Assembly: GCA_046350675.1 (NCBI GenBank)
Contig: JAXLZZ010000005.1
Coordinates: 1 to 64,000 of the forward strand
Reading direction: 5' to 3'
Length of the DNA stretch: 64,000 nucleotides
Source of the DNA: JAXLZZ01 sp046350675
GTDB taxonomy: Bacteria > Patescibacteriota > Saccharimonadia > Saccharimonadales > UBA4665
This document shows positions 40,993-49,370 of this stretch, one piece after another. Numbering within the stretch: position 1 is the stretch's first letter; the number at the start of each line of letters is the position of its first letter. The position numbers and the translations under genes were made by a program. The notes beneath the pieces are model-generated. The model had not been told where the DNA came from, searched no databases, and saw only the letters and a program-made list of their open reading frames with translations.

Positions 40993-42081
40993 ATGATGGC
41001 AAAGAAAGTGTATGTAGGCATGTCTGGTGGCGTTGATTCGTCAGTAACGGCCGCTCTTTTGAAAGAGCAGGGCTATGATGTCACGGGTGTGTATATGAAG
41101 AATTGGAGTCAAGATCTTCCAGGTTTTGTGTGCCCCTGGAAAGAAGATTATCAAGACGCCAAGCGCGTGGCTGTGCAGCTGGATATTCCGTTCAAAATGT
41201 ATGATTTCGAGAAAGAATATCGCCAAAAAGTCGTTGATTACATGGTGGCTGAGTACCAAGCTGGTCGTACCCCCAATCCTGACATCATGTGCAACCAAGA
41301 GGTTAAATTTAAGCTGTTTCTAGAGGCTGCGTTAGAGGATGGGGCAGACATGATTGCCACCGGCCATTACGCTCGGATTGTTCGAAGTTCGGAGTTCGAA
41401 GATCGGAGTGACGACAATCAACGAACTACGAACTACGAACTACGAACTGGTTTGGATAACAATAAAGACCAGTCTTATTTCCTCTATCGTGTCACCGAAG
41501 AGGCTCTAGCCAAAAGCCTGATGCCGATTGGCGAAATGGAAAAACCCGAGGTTCGTAAAATTGCAACAAAATTGCAATTATTCACAGCCGATAAGAAGGA
41601 CAGTCAGGGCATTTGCTTCGTGGGCAAGGTCGGCATCAAGGAGTTCTTACTAGCAGAACTCGGTCCGCAAGAACACGGTCCAATCATTGATCAAGACGGT
41701 AAAACTATAGGCGAACACGACGGCGCAATCTTCTACACCATCGGTCAGCGCCACGGTCTGAACGTTGGCGGCGGTCTGCCATACTACGTCAGCCGCAAAG
41801 ATATGAAAACCAATACAGTGTACGTTACCACCAACCTCGACGATGCGAATTTATGGACTAAAGAGGTAAAACTTGAAGATATCCATTGGATCAATGTCAC
41901 GAACAACGAGCCACGAGCCACGAACCTAAAAGTTCGCCTCCGCTACCGCGGTCCCCTCATTGACTGCAAACTCGAAGATAATACGCTTACTCTCGCAGAA
42001 GAACAGCGCGGCATCGCCGCAGGCCAATCCGCCGTCCTCTACGACGCCGACCACGTCCTCGGCGGCGGAATCATTACCTAG
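40993..42081 (+). CDS. mnmA: tRNA-uridine 2-sulfurtransferase MnmA
   Basis: Adds sulfur to U34 of tRNAs for Lys, Glu and Gln, using sulfur from a cysteine desulfurase. PP-loop GMSGGVDSSVTAALL at the N-terminus; first catalytic Cys in PDIMCNQEVKF; second in SQGICFVGKVG; also YYVSRKD and the C-terminal barrel. Two stretches are unusual: residues about 130-152 (RSSEFEDRSDDNQRTTNYEL) and about 303-312 (NNEPRATN). Both are coded by heptad repeats (41380-41449 and 41899-41926), and both fall in loops. Otherwise the length (362) is normal. ATG at 40993 or 40996. tRNA-Glu(TTC) at 5866 is a probable substrate. Confidence 0.95.
   Translation: MMAKKVYVGMSGGVDSSVTAALLKEQGYDVTGVYMKNWSQDLPGFVCPWKEDYQDAKRVAVQLDIPFKMYDFEKEYRQKVVDYMVAEYQAGRTPNPDIMCNQEVKFKLFLEAALEDGADMIATGHYARIVRSSEFEDRSDDNQRTTNYELRTGLDNNKDQSYFLYRVTEEALAKSLMPIGEMEKPEVRKIATKLQLFTADKKDSQGICFVGKVGIKEFLLAELGPQEHGPIIDQDGKTIGEHDGAIFYTIGQRHGLNVGGGLPYYVSRKDMKTNTVYVTTNLDDANLWTKEVKLEDIHWINVTNNEPRATNLKVRLRYRGPLIDCKLEDNTLTLAEEQRGIAAGQSAVLYDADHVLGGGIIT
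41380..41449. repeat. Intragenic heptad repeat in mnmA (10 units)
   Basis: Ten phased units: GTTCGAA, GTTCGGA, GTTCGAA, GATCGGA, GTGACGA, CAATCAA, then CGAACTA three times and CGAACTG. The left GTTCG units are the reverse complement of the right CGAAC units, so the element can fold into a hairpin. Confidence 0.85.
41899..41926. repeat. Second intragenic heptad repeat in mnmA
   Basis: CACGAAC, AACGAGC, CACGAGC, CACGAAC in strict 7-bp phase, coding a loop between HWI and the RLRYRG strand. Confidence 0.75.
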
Positions 42082-42084
42082 CTT

Positions 42085-42654
42085 CTAGTTGCTTTGGAAG
42101 CTTTGTCTTGCGGGATGATCTGCATGAAGAATGGAAAGTACTGGAACATACGTTCGTCCACGATTGTCTAATTGATAGCCAAGTGAATAGTGATGATCAT
42201 AGCCACCGGTACCGTTCTTTTTAGAAGTATCAAGTTGATATGCGAGCGTATCTAGCCCATGTTGTTTCGCCTCGCGCATAGCTATAGGGTCATCGTTGAG
42301 CGGTATGCTGTAGCCTTCCGCATCAATCTCATATGTATCCACGCTATAAACATTAATCGAATTAGGATGCCATTTTGCACTCATTGCTAAACCTTGCTCA
42401 TTGACAATCTCAAGCGGAAGATATGGGTAAATTTTTGCCATAGTTTCTAATGGTAAAGATCGAGGGCTAGCATCGTGAAGCTCTTTGATGTATTTGCGAC
42501 TCACCGCATAGTCATCGGCTCCAGGCTGATAGCAGCCAATTGCATCACGCAAAAAGGAAATCATCAGTTCTTCTTCTTGAGTTGGGTGGGCTGAGGAAGG
42601 TTTTGTTACTAGTTCTAGGTTGCTAGGAGATTTGGTATATCGTAAAAAGGCCAT
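42085..42654 (-). CDS. Uncharacterised 189-residue protein
   Basis: No family recognised. Soluble, without signal peptide. It contains EEELMISFLRDAIGCYQPGA, a middle with SINVYSVDTYEIDAEGYSIP, and a His-rich end (GGYDHHYSLGYQLDNRG, HADHPARQ). The start at 42654 lies eight nt from TATAAT on the minus strand (42663-42668). It is convergent with mnmA (3-bp gap) and divergent from alaS across only 58 bp, which hold both -10 boxes. Function unknown. Confidence 0.65.
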   Translation of the reverse strand: MAFLRYTKSPSNLELVTKPSSAHPTQEEELMISFLRDAIGCYQPGADDYAVSRKYIKELHDASPRSLPLETMAKIYPYLPLEIVNEQGLAMSAKWHPNSINVYSVDTYEIDAEGYSIPLNDDPIAMREAKQHGLDTLAYQLDTSKKNGTGGYDHHYSLGYQLDNRGRTYVPVLSILHADHPARQSFQSN

Positions 42655-42712
42655 AATATAACATTATAGCAAATTTATTGGGAAATGTCAATATTTTGGT
42701 ATACTCTAACAG

Positions 42713-44596
42713 ATGACAGCACAGGAAATTCGTAAGGCTTATATAGATTTTTTTGTGGAGCGCCAGCACAAGGCGATTCCGCGGGCTCTGTTGGTGCCAT
42801 ATAACGATCCAACCACGTTGTTTACTGGTAGTGGCATGCAACCACTGTTGCCGTATCTGTTGGGTGAGGAGCACAAGGACGGTGTGCGACTGGTAGATAG
42901 CCAAACTTGTTTGCGGGCGCAGGATATCGAAGAGGTTGGCGATAATAGCCACACGACTTTCTTTGAGATGCTGGGTAACTGGAGCTTGGGCGATTATTCC
43001 AAAGAGCAGCAGATCCCTTGGTTCTTTGAATTCCTGACGGATAAGGTTGGACTCGACCCAAACAAGATCTACGTAACTTGTTTTATTGGCGATGAAAAGC
43101 ACGGTATCGAGCGCGATGAAACTTCGGCCAAAATTTGGCAAGAATTATTCAAAGAAAAGGGCATTGATGCCAAAATTGTAGCGATTGGCAGCCAGGAAGA
43201 CGGCGACAAGAAAGGCATGCAGGGCGGCCGTATCTTCTTTTATGACGATGGCGAAAACTGGTGGAGCCGTGGCGGTGGTCTGGATAAAACGCCAATGGGC
43301 GATCCGTGTGGTCCTGACAGTGAAGTGTTTTATGACTTTGGCGATCAGAATCACGCTGAGGGCTATGGTGAGCCGCACCCAGCCAGTGATTCAGGCCGTT
43401 TTATGGAAATTGGCAACCAAGTGTTTATGCAGTATCAGCGCACCGAAGACGGCTTTAAACCATTGGCTAAGCAGAATGTGGACTTTGGTGGTGGGCTAGA
43501 GCGAATTGCCGCCGCTTCTATCGACTCACCTGACGTATTCCAAATCAGCCTACTCAAGCCAATTATCGATAAGCTCGAAGAGCTTTCAGGCAAAAAATAC
43601 GAAAGCCATACCGAAAGCATGCGTGTGATTGCTGATCACCTTCGTGCTGCTACATTCCTGGCCGTCGACGGCGTAAAGCCGAGCAATAAAGAGCAAGGGT
43701 ATGTAATGCGTCGCCTGGTGCGCCGTGCGATTCGCTATGCATTTGATCTTGGTGTGGAGCAGAATTTTATGGAAGAAGTTGTACCGGTCATTGCCGATAT
43801 GTATGTTGATGATTTCCCTGAGGTAGCCGACAAGCGCGAGGAAGTGATTGCCGTACTTATCAAAGAAGAAAAAGCCTTCCGCCAAACCCTCCGCAAAGGT
43901 ATCCGCGAAATGGACAAAATGGCTGATAACGGACTTACAGGCGAAGAGTTATTCAAACTGTATGACACATACGGTTTCCCAGTTGAGTTGAGCGCTGAGG
44001 AGGCTTTCAAAAAAGATATCAAGATTTCGGAAAATTGGCGCGCTGAGTTTGACGAGAAGATGAAAGAACAGCGCGAGAGGTCACAGACTGCCGCTAAGGG
44101 CACATTTAAGGGTGGTTTGGGCGGAGATTCGTTGATTCACAAGAAGTATCACACGGCGACGCACTTGATGTACCAGGCTTTGCGCGATGTGCTTGGTGAT
44201 CATGTGGTGCAACGCGGCTCCAATATTACCGAAGAGCGGCTGCGTTTTGACTTTAGTCATCCAGAAAAGGTGACTCCAGAGCAACAAAAACAAGTGGAAG
44301 ACATCGTGAATGAGCAAATTGCTAAAGATCTCAAAGTGTCATTCAAAGAGTATCCGACCAAAGTTGCGATTGAAGAAAAGGGTGCACTGGGGCAGTTTGG
44401 CGATCGCTACGGTGACACCGTAAAAGTCTATGAAATGATTGCTGACGGCGCTGACAAACCATTCAGTTTCGAAATCTGTGGTGGTCCACACGTCGACCAC
44501 ACCTTGCAGCTCTTTGAAGGTGACAAGAAATTCAAAATCACCAAAGAAGAATCATCTTCAGCCGGCATCCGTCGAATCAAAGCCGTATTGCAATAA
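42713..44596 (+). CDS. alaS: Alanyl-tRNA synthetase, short form
   Basis: Charges tRNA-Ala. The class II catalytic core is clear: IRKAYIDFFVERQHKAIPRA, DPTTLFTGSGMQPLLPYLLG and TFFEMLGNWSLGDY, then GPDSEVFYDFG and FMQYQR. The editing domain has HTATHLMYQALRD and SFEICGGPHVDHT, the Zn-binding His and Cys residues. At 627 residues it lacks the C-Ala domain and its coiled coil (full enzymes have about 870), so it is likely monomeric. TATACT lies seven nt before the ATG. Short AlaRS forms are known in reduced lineages; the ending is a clean stop and not a frameshift. Confidence 0.93.
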   Translation: MTAQEIRKAYIDFFVERQHKAIPRALLVPYNDPTTLFTGSGMQPLLPYLLGEEHKDGVRLVDSQTCLRAQDIEEVGDNSHTTFFEMLGNWSLGDYSKEQQIPWFFEFLTDKVGLDPNKIYVTCFIGDEKHGIERDETSAKIWQELFKEKGIDAKIVAIGSQEDGDKKGMQGGRIFFYDDGENWWSRGGGLDKTPMGDPCGPDSEVFYDFGDQNHAEGYGEPHPASDSGRFMEIGNQVFMQYQRTEDGFKPLAKQNVDFGGGLERIAAASIDSPDVFQISLLKPIIDKLEELSGKKYESHTESMRVIADHLRAATFLAVDGVKPSNKEQGYVMRRLVRRAIRYAFDLGVEQNFMEEVVPVIADMYVDDFPEVADKREEVIAVLIKEEKAFRQTLRKGIREMDKMADNGLTGEELFKLYDTYGFPVELSAEEAFKKDIKISENWRAEFDEKMKEQRERSQTAAKGTFKGGLGGDSLIHKKYHTATHLMYQALRDVLGDHVVQRGSNITEERLRFDFSHPEKVTPEQQKQVEDIVNEQIAKDLKVSFKEYPTKVAIEEKGALGQFGDRYGDTVKVYEMIADGADKPFSFEICGGPHVDHTLQLFEGDKKFKITKEESSSAGIRRIKAVLQ

Positions 44597-44668
44597 GGTG
44601 TTGCATCAGCGGTGGGTGTGGTATAGTAAGCATTAGCGTAAGCTAAAACAAAAAATCAAAACAAACAT

Positions 44669-45706
44669 ATGGCAAAAAAGAGTACGCGTCGTGCTGCTCC
44701 TAAGAAGTTACGAGCTGTTCAAACCAGCCGACACTTTCGCATAGCGCACTCCCGTCACACCGGTCACATTACTCCCCATCGCACTACCTCATACCCCGTG
44801 TTAGCGATGATTTTGTTGATTGTAGGCGTATTAATGTATGGCTGGTCCGGCATGGTGAACGCGGTGCAATATGGCCCAGAATCAGGTCATTATGTGGTTC
44901 GCACCAGCGTTAAAGGCACTGCCCCTACTACTAAACCGACGATCATAAAACCGAATAACGGTAGTCATTTTACCGAAACCCCGATTACCGTGTCCGGAAG
45001 CTGCCAAGTTGAAACCTATGTGGTGCTGTATCGCAACGGGGTATTTAGCGGTGTTGGGCAATGCTTGGAAGACGGTACGTATAGTATTAGAACTGATTTA
45101 TTTGTAGGTCCAAATAAACTGCAAGTGCGGGTATTTAGCCCAACCGATCAAGCAGGGCCATATTCTGATGTACGAACAGTGTATTATGATCCACTCAAAC
45201 AGATGGTCAGCGACCCAGATATTCGTGATCCGCTCCTGTTGAAGTCGCAGTTTAGGTATCAGGGCTACTACACCGGTCAGCCAAGTTCGTGGGATCTTAG
45301 TATCAGTGGTGGCACGCCGCCATTCGCCATTTCTGTTGATTGGGGTGATGGCAAAACAGATCTGGTGAGCAAGGCAAGCATTGGTGATTTCAATCTTGAG
45401 CATATCTACCAAACAGCAGGTGGTTACAAGGGCAGTTACAACATACAGGTTACGGCTAAAGATGCTCGCAATGCGCAGACGTCTCTACAGCTCCTAGCGA
45501 TTATTAATAACCCGAATGGCGCAACCAGCACGACAGGTTCTACAAGCAGTGGTGTAACCGATCCTAACTCCTACGAACACCTCCTGAAATATGCGTGGTC
45601 AGGCTATGCTGCAGCGCTTTTGATGCTGGTTAGTTTCTGGCTTGGTGAGGTCCGCGAGAAGCAACTATTGCGGCCGTATTTGCGCAAACAACGAAAACAC
45701 GCCTAA
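44669..45706 (+). CDS. Ig-like/PKD membrane-anchored surface protein (paralogue of 39943)
   Basis: 345 residues. A long basic start (about 45 residues, KKSTRRAAPKKLRAVQTSRH) precedes a membrane helix. An Ig-like module (GSHFTETPITVSGSCQVETY, KLQVRVFSPTDQAGPYSDVR) and a PKD-like module (FAISVDWGDGKTDLVSKAS, LEHIYQTAGGYKGSYNIQV) follow. A second helix (YAAALLMLVSFWLGEV) and basic tail end it. Module order and many residues match the protein at 39943. The basic N-terminus could bind the chromosome or the FtsA-like protein coded downstream, but this is speculation. TTAGC/GCTAA hairpin in the leader. Confidence 0.75.
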   Translation: MAKKSTRRAAPKKLRAVQTSRHFRIAHSRHTGHITPHRTTSYPVLAMILLIVGVLMYGWSGMVNAVQYGPESGHYVVRTSVKGTAPTTKPTIIKPNNGSHFTETPITVSGSCQVETYVVLYRNGVFSGVGQCLEDGTYSIRTDLFVGPNKLQVRVFSPTDQAGPYSDVRTVYYDPLKQMVSDPDIRDPLLLKSQFRYQGYYTGQPSSWDLSISGGTPPFAISVDWGDGKTDLVSKASIGDFNLEHIYQTAGGYKGSYNIQVTAKDARNAQTSLQLLAIINNPNGATSTTGSTSSGVTDPNSYEHLLKYAWSGYAAALLMLVSFWLGEVREKQLLRPYLRKQRKHA

Positions 45707-45771
45707 GCTCAGCGTAAACCGTATATGTTTTTAAGCTATTTCTCAGTGCTGTATATGGTAAAATAACGGAT

Positions 45772-47100
45772 ATGCTTAAGAAGTTTAAAAATGCGAGCAC
45801 CTCGGTAGCGCAGCGAGCCAAACAAGGCGCTGCCAAAGCGTCCGAAAAAGCCAAAGCAAAAGCTGGCAAACAGGGAGAACAACACCTTGTAGCGCTCGAC
45901 ATTGGTACAGAATTTGTAAAAGCACTGATTGCCGAAGTGGGCAAAGACGGCTCCATTGAGATCATTGGCGTTGGTCGAGCGCATCAATCCCTCACCGACA
46001 TGCAAGCTGGTGCTATATCCGACATTGCAGGCGTGGTTGAAAACTGCGACCAGGCGTTGAACGAGGCAGAGGAGCAAGCTGGGGTGAGTGTTCGCACAGC
46101 CATAATTGGTATCGCTGGTGAGCTAGTAAAAGGCACCACAACAACGGTGCGCGTAGCACGCAAGCAACCTACCACGCCGCTCGATATTGTGGAGATGGAA
46201 AAAATCATCAATCTAGTGCAAGATCGTGCACAGGATAAAGCAAAACAACAACTTGCCTGGGAGTTAGGTGGTAAATCTGTCGAGGTTCGCCTGGTAAATA
46301 GCGCATTAGTAAGCATCGAAATTGATGGCTACCCAGTTACGAACCCGATTGGGTTTCAGGGTCGCGACGTAGTGGTGCAGCTCTATACGGCTTTCGCACC
46401 CATGATTCACATTGGTGCGCTTGAGCGAACAGCCCAAGAGCTTGATCTTGATCTTTTAGCTGTTGCTGCCGAGCCATTTGCAGTATCACGCGCGGTGATT
46501 GGCGATAACGCCAACCAGAGTCTGAGTGCCATATTGATGGACGTGGGTGGCGGCACAACCGATATAGCAGTTATCAATGAAGGCGGCGTGCAGGGGACCA
46601 AGATGTTTGGCATTGGTGGCCGAGCGTATACTCGCGCTGTCGAACGCGATTTAGGTGTTGATTTTGAGCAAGCCGAAGAACTCAAAGTTGGTTTAAGCAA
46701 TAATTCAGTGGCTGTGCAGCAGCGGCCAGCTGTGGAGGCTGCGCTTGGTAAAACAGCCGATGTGTGGGCGAGTGGTATTGAACTTGCGCTCAGCGAGTTC
46801 ACAAAACTTGACCATCTTCCACACAGAATCTTCCTTTGCGGCGGCGGTTCATCCCTAACTATGCTCATGGATAGGCTCCAGGACAACAAGTGGTACAAAG
46901 GCTTGCCATTCACCCGCAAGCCAAGCGTACATTTGATTAAACCAGGTCAGGTTACGGGCATCGAAGATAAGACTGGCAAGGTGAATGACCATACCTACAT
47001 AACGGCTATGGGACTACTGCGTGTGGGGCTTGATACCATGCAATTTAGCAGTGGCAGTAGCTCAATCCGCGATAAAATTGATAAGATGTTAAGTACATGA
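45772..47100 (+). CDS. FtsA-like actin-fold protein
   Basis: 442 residues. Phosphate-1 motif VALDIGTEFVKALIAEVG, SHS2/1C-type insertion (SLTDMQAGAISDIAGVVENC), NPIGFQGRDVVVQLY, phosphate-2 ILMDVGGGTTDIAVINEGG, and IFLCGGGSSL. These fit FtsA (and its relative PilM) better than MreB. It has an N-terminal Lys/Ala-rich extension of about 40 residues, and the end IRDKIDKML could be a short membrane-binding helix. FtsA links FtsZ to the membrane; PilM links to PilN. The next gene codes a membrane protein with a large cytoplasmic part, which would suit a PilM/PilN-like pair. TAAAAT lies seven nt upstream. Confidence 0.8.
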   Translation: MLKKFKNASTSVAQRAKQGAAKASEKAKAKAGKQGEQHLVALDIGTEFVKALIAEVGKDGSIEIIGVGRAHQSLTDMQAGAISDIAGVVENCDQALNEAEEQAGVSVRTAIIGIAGELVKGTTTTVRVARKQPTTPLDIVEMEKIINLVQDRAQDKAKQQLAWELGGKSVEVRLVNSALVSIEIDGYPVTNPIGFQGRDVVVQLYTAFAPMIHIGALERTAQELDLDLLAVAAEPFAVSRAVIGDNANQSLSAILMDVGGGTTDIAVINEGGVQGTKMFGIGGRAYTRAVERDLGVDFEQAEELKVGLSNNSVAVQQRPAVEAALGKTADVWASGIELALSEFTKLDHLPHRIFLCGGGSSLTMLMDRLQDNKWYKGLPFTRKPSVHLIKPGQVTGIEDKTGKVNDHTYITAMGLLRVGLDTMQFSSGSSSIRDKIDKMLST

Positions 47101-47107
47101 AAAGTAA

Positions 47108-47205
47108 TTTTCCATTTTCCATTTTCCATTTTCCAATTAATGACCAATGGTCATTAGCAAATAATTGGCAAACGGCAAACGGCAAATTGTTAAATGCAAA
47201 TCGGA
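47108..47205. repeat. Heptad-phased repeat element upstream of the baseplate-J-like gene
   Basis: ATTTTCC four times, then AATTAAT, GACCAAT, GGTCATT, AGCAAAT, AATTGGC, AAACGGC, AAACGGC, AAATTGT in unbroken 7-bp phase. The centre AATGACC-aat-GGTCATT is a perfect palindrome, and GGAAAAT (left, complement) resembles GGCAAAC (right), so the arms are inverted. Confidence 0.85.
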
Positions 47206-47215
47206 GATTTGCCTA

Positions 47216-48943
47216 ATGGCAGTAGACAAAAAAGACACCATTTACGTAGATATCGACGACGAGATCACCGGGATCATCGATAAGCTGCGCAATAGCGACG
47301 GCAAAGTGGTCGCCCTGGTGCTGCCCAAACGCGCTACAACCTTCCAGAGTATCGTCAACATGAAACTGCTCAAGCGAGCTGCTGATGCGGATAACAAGAA
47401 TCTCGTGCTTATAACGTCAGAAGCCGGTCTCATGCCGCTTGCAGGTGCCGCCGGGGTGCATGTAGCCAAAACCTTAACCAGCAAACCAGAAATACCAGCC
47501 GGTCCAGATGGGTTCGAAGATACAGAGGAAACCATCGACGAAACAGGCGAAGAGCTGCCAGATGATACAGCCGCTAAGGCTGCAGGTGCAGCAACCGTAG
47601 GCGCATTGGCTGGTGCAGCAGCGGCCAAAAAAGCTGGCGCCAATGATGATATGGAGACAGTTGAACTAGATAATACTGACGCTGCAGACGCAGCTAGCGC
47701 AGCCAAACCAAAGTCTAAGTCATTCGCACCGCCAAAAGGTGGCAAGAAGGGCAAAAAAGACAGCAAGCTTAAAGTCCCTGATTTTGATAAATTCCGTTTA
47801 CTCTTGATTATTGGCGCTATCGCCTTCGTTCTGCTCATCATCTTTGGTTACATGGCAATCAAAGTGTGGCCAAAAGCGGTCATCACTCTCGACACTAATG
47901 CTACAAGTATCGATACCAACCTTGATCTAAATCTTTCAACGACCGCTACTGAACTAAACGAAGAAGAGAAAATCCTGCCCGCCAAGAAGGTTGAGCAGCA
48001 AAAAACCTATACTCAAGAAGTGGCAACAACTGGGCAAAAGAATAATGGTAATAAGGCTAATGGCACGGTAACATTTACAAACTGTTCGCAAGTAGATGAC
48101 ATTACATTAGCAGCGGGTACCGGGGTGACCTCAGGAGGGAATACCTTTATAACCCAACAAACTGTTACAGTCCCAGCGAGCTCATTCAAGAAGGGATCAT
48201 GTCAGAATGACGGCAAAGCAAGTGTAAATGTGATTGCGCAGAGTCCAGGAAGTGCTTCGAATGGCGCAAACAATTTTAGTGTACCTGGCAACTCATCATT
48301 GACTGGAAGCGGCTCAACGAGCGGCGGTACCGACAACATCGTTCGAGTCGTGAATCAAAACGATATCAATAACGCACAATCGAAGATCAATGCGAGCGAT
48401 TCTGGGGTCAAATCTGACTTAGAGGATCAGCTAAAAGATGCAGACTATTATCCGCTGCCATCGACTTACAGCACCGGTACACCAGCGGTAACAAGCAGCG
48501 CCAAAGTGGGTCAAGTCGCTGATAATGTTACCGTGACACAGACAGTAACCTATTCAATGTTCGGTGTGAAGGAAAATGATTTGAAGAAAGTGGTTAATAA
48601 CGAGATTGAGAGCGGCATTGATACGAATGAGCAATCAATCATCGATGATGGTATCAGCAAAGCTACCTTTACGGTGGCAAGCTCAAGCTCAACTGGTGCT
48701 CAAGTAAATATGCAGGGCAAGGCTACCGTTGGTCCAGAACTCAATATTGCTAGCATTCGCAAAGATTCACTCGGCAAGAAATCACCTCAGGTTAAGGCCA
48801 TGTTCAACAACAATCCCGATATTACCGGTGTCGACGTAAAGCTCAGCCCATTCTGGGTTAATAGCGTTCCGAATAACGAGAAGAAAGTAACTGTTAAGAT
48901 CGCTACTCCGAAGGCAAGTAACTCTAATAGTTCCAATGACTAA
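47216..48943 (+). CDS. Membrane protein with baseplate-J-like outer domain
   Basis: 576 residues. The cytoplasmic first 190 residues start with a small alpha/beta domain (TIYVDIDDEITGIIDKLRNS, VVALVLPKRATTFQSI) and an Ala/Asp/Glu linker. One membrane helix (FRLLLIIGAIAFVLLIIFGY) is followed by an outer part with TFTNCSQVDDITLAAGTGVT and TQQTVTVPASSFKKGSC, the pattern of baseplate J/gp47 core domains. The end has VKLSPFWVNSVPNNEKKV. In phages this fold is a baseplate wedge; here it is likely part of a cell-envelope structure with the FtsA-like protein. The start at 47216 excludes the heptad repeat. Confidence 0.75.
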   Translation: MAVDKKDTIYVDIDDEITGIIDKLRNSDGKVVALVLPKRATTFQSIVNMKLLKRAADADNKNLVLITSEAGLMPLAGAAGVHVAKTLTSKPEIPAGPDGFEDTEETIDETGEELPDDTAAKAAGAATVGALAGAAAAKKAGANDDMETVELDNTDAADAASAAKPKSKSFAPPKGGKKGKKDSKLKVPDFDKFRLLLIIGAIAFVLLIIFGYMAIKVWPKAVITLDTNATSIDTNLDLNLSTTATELNEEEKILPAKKVEQQKTYTQEVATTGQKNNGNKANGTVTFTNCSQVDDITLAAGTGVTSGGNTFITQQTVTVPASSFKKGSCQNDGKASVNVIAQSPGSASNGANNFSVPGNSSLTGSGSTSGGTDNIVRVVNQNDINNAQSKINASDSGVKSDLEDQLKDADYYPLPSTYSTGTPAVTSSAKVGQVADNVTVTQTVTYSMFGVKENDLKKVVNNEIESGIDTNEQSIIDDGISKATFTVASSSSTGAQVNMQGKATVGPELNIASIRKDSLGKKSPQVKAMFNNNPDITGVDVKLSPFWVNSVPNNEKKVTVKIATPKASNSNSSND

Positions 48944-49370
48944 ATCCCCTGATGCAATCTTGGCATTAGATGTGGGCGCTAAACGCATAGGTGTTGCGGT
49001 TGCTTCACTGATTGCACGGCTGCCTCGTCCGCTAATTACCTTGGAGAACAACGAAACATTTATGCCGGCACTCACTGACATTATTGAAGTTGAAGGTATT
49101 GGAGCGATAGTGGTGGGCTTTCCGCGCGGCTTGCAGGGTCAACAGACTGCTCAAACCAAAGAGATCGAGGACTTCACCCAGCAGCTCCGTGAACAGTTCG
49201 CTATGCCGATTCGTTTTCAGGATGAATCTGTTACGTCTAAGAAGGCAGAAGCAGAACTACGAGCACGTGGGGGACAGTATGAGCGTGGCGATATCGACGC
49301 GCTTGCTGCAACCTATATTCTCGAGGATTTTCTTCGCGATCCCAAAAATCTGGTAGAGTTGGAGGTGTAA
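48936..49370 (+). CDS. ruvX: Holliday junction resolvase-like RuvX (YqgF)
   Basis: 144 residues with an RNase H fold. N-terminal ILALDVGAKRIGVAVAS holds the catalytic Asp; IVVGFPRGLQGQQTAQ, FQDESVTSKKAE and GDIDALAATYILEDFL are the other family motifs. The family processes the 5' end of pre-16S rRNA and may resolve junctions. It overlaps the preceding gene by 8 bp and mltG by one base (TAATG). ruvX next to mltG is the usual bacterial order, often after alaS, which lies 4 kb upstream. Confidence 0.92.
   Translation: MTKSPDAILALDVGAKRIGVAVASLIARLPRPLITLENNETFMPALTDIIEVEGIGAIVVGFPRGLQGQQTAQTKEIEDFTQQLREQFAMPIRFQDESVTSKKAEAELRARGGQYERGDIDALAATYILEDFLRDPKNLVELEV

Noticed and set aside
8795..47205. 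CRISPR array
   Set aside because: The heptad repeats have 7-bp units without spacers, no 25-35 bp repeats are present, and no cas genes are seen.
47165..47215. Upstream start for the baseplate-J-like protein
   Set aside because: The TTG at 47165 lies in the heptad repeat; MAVDKKD at 47216 starts the conserved part.
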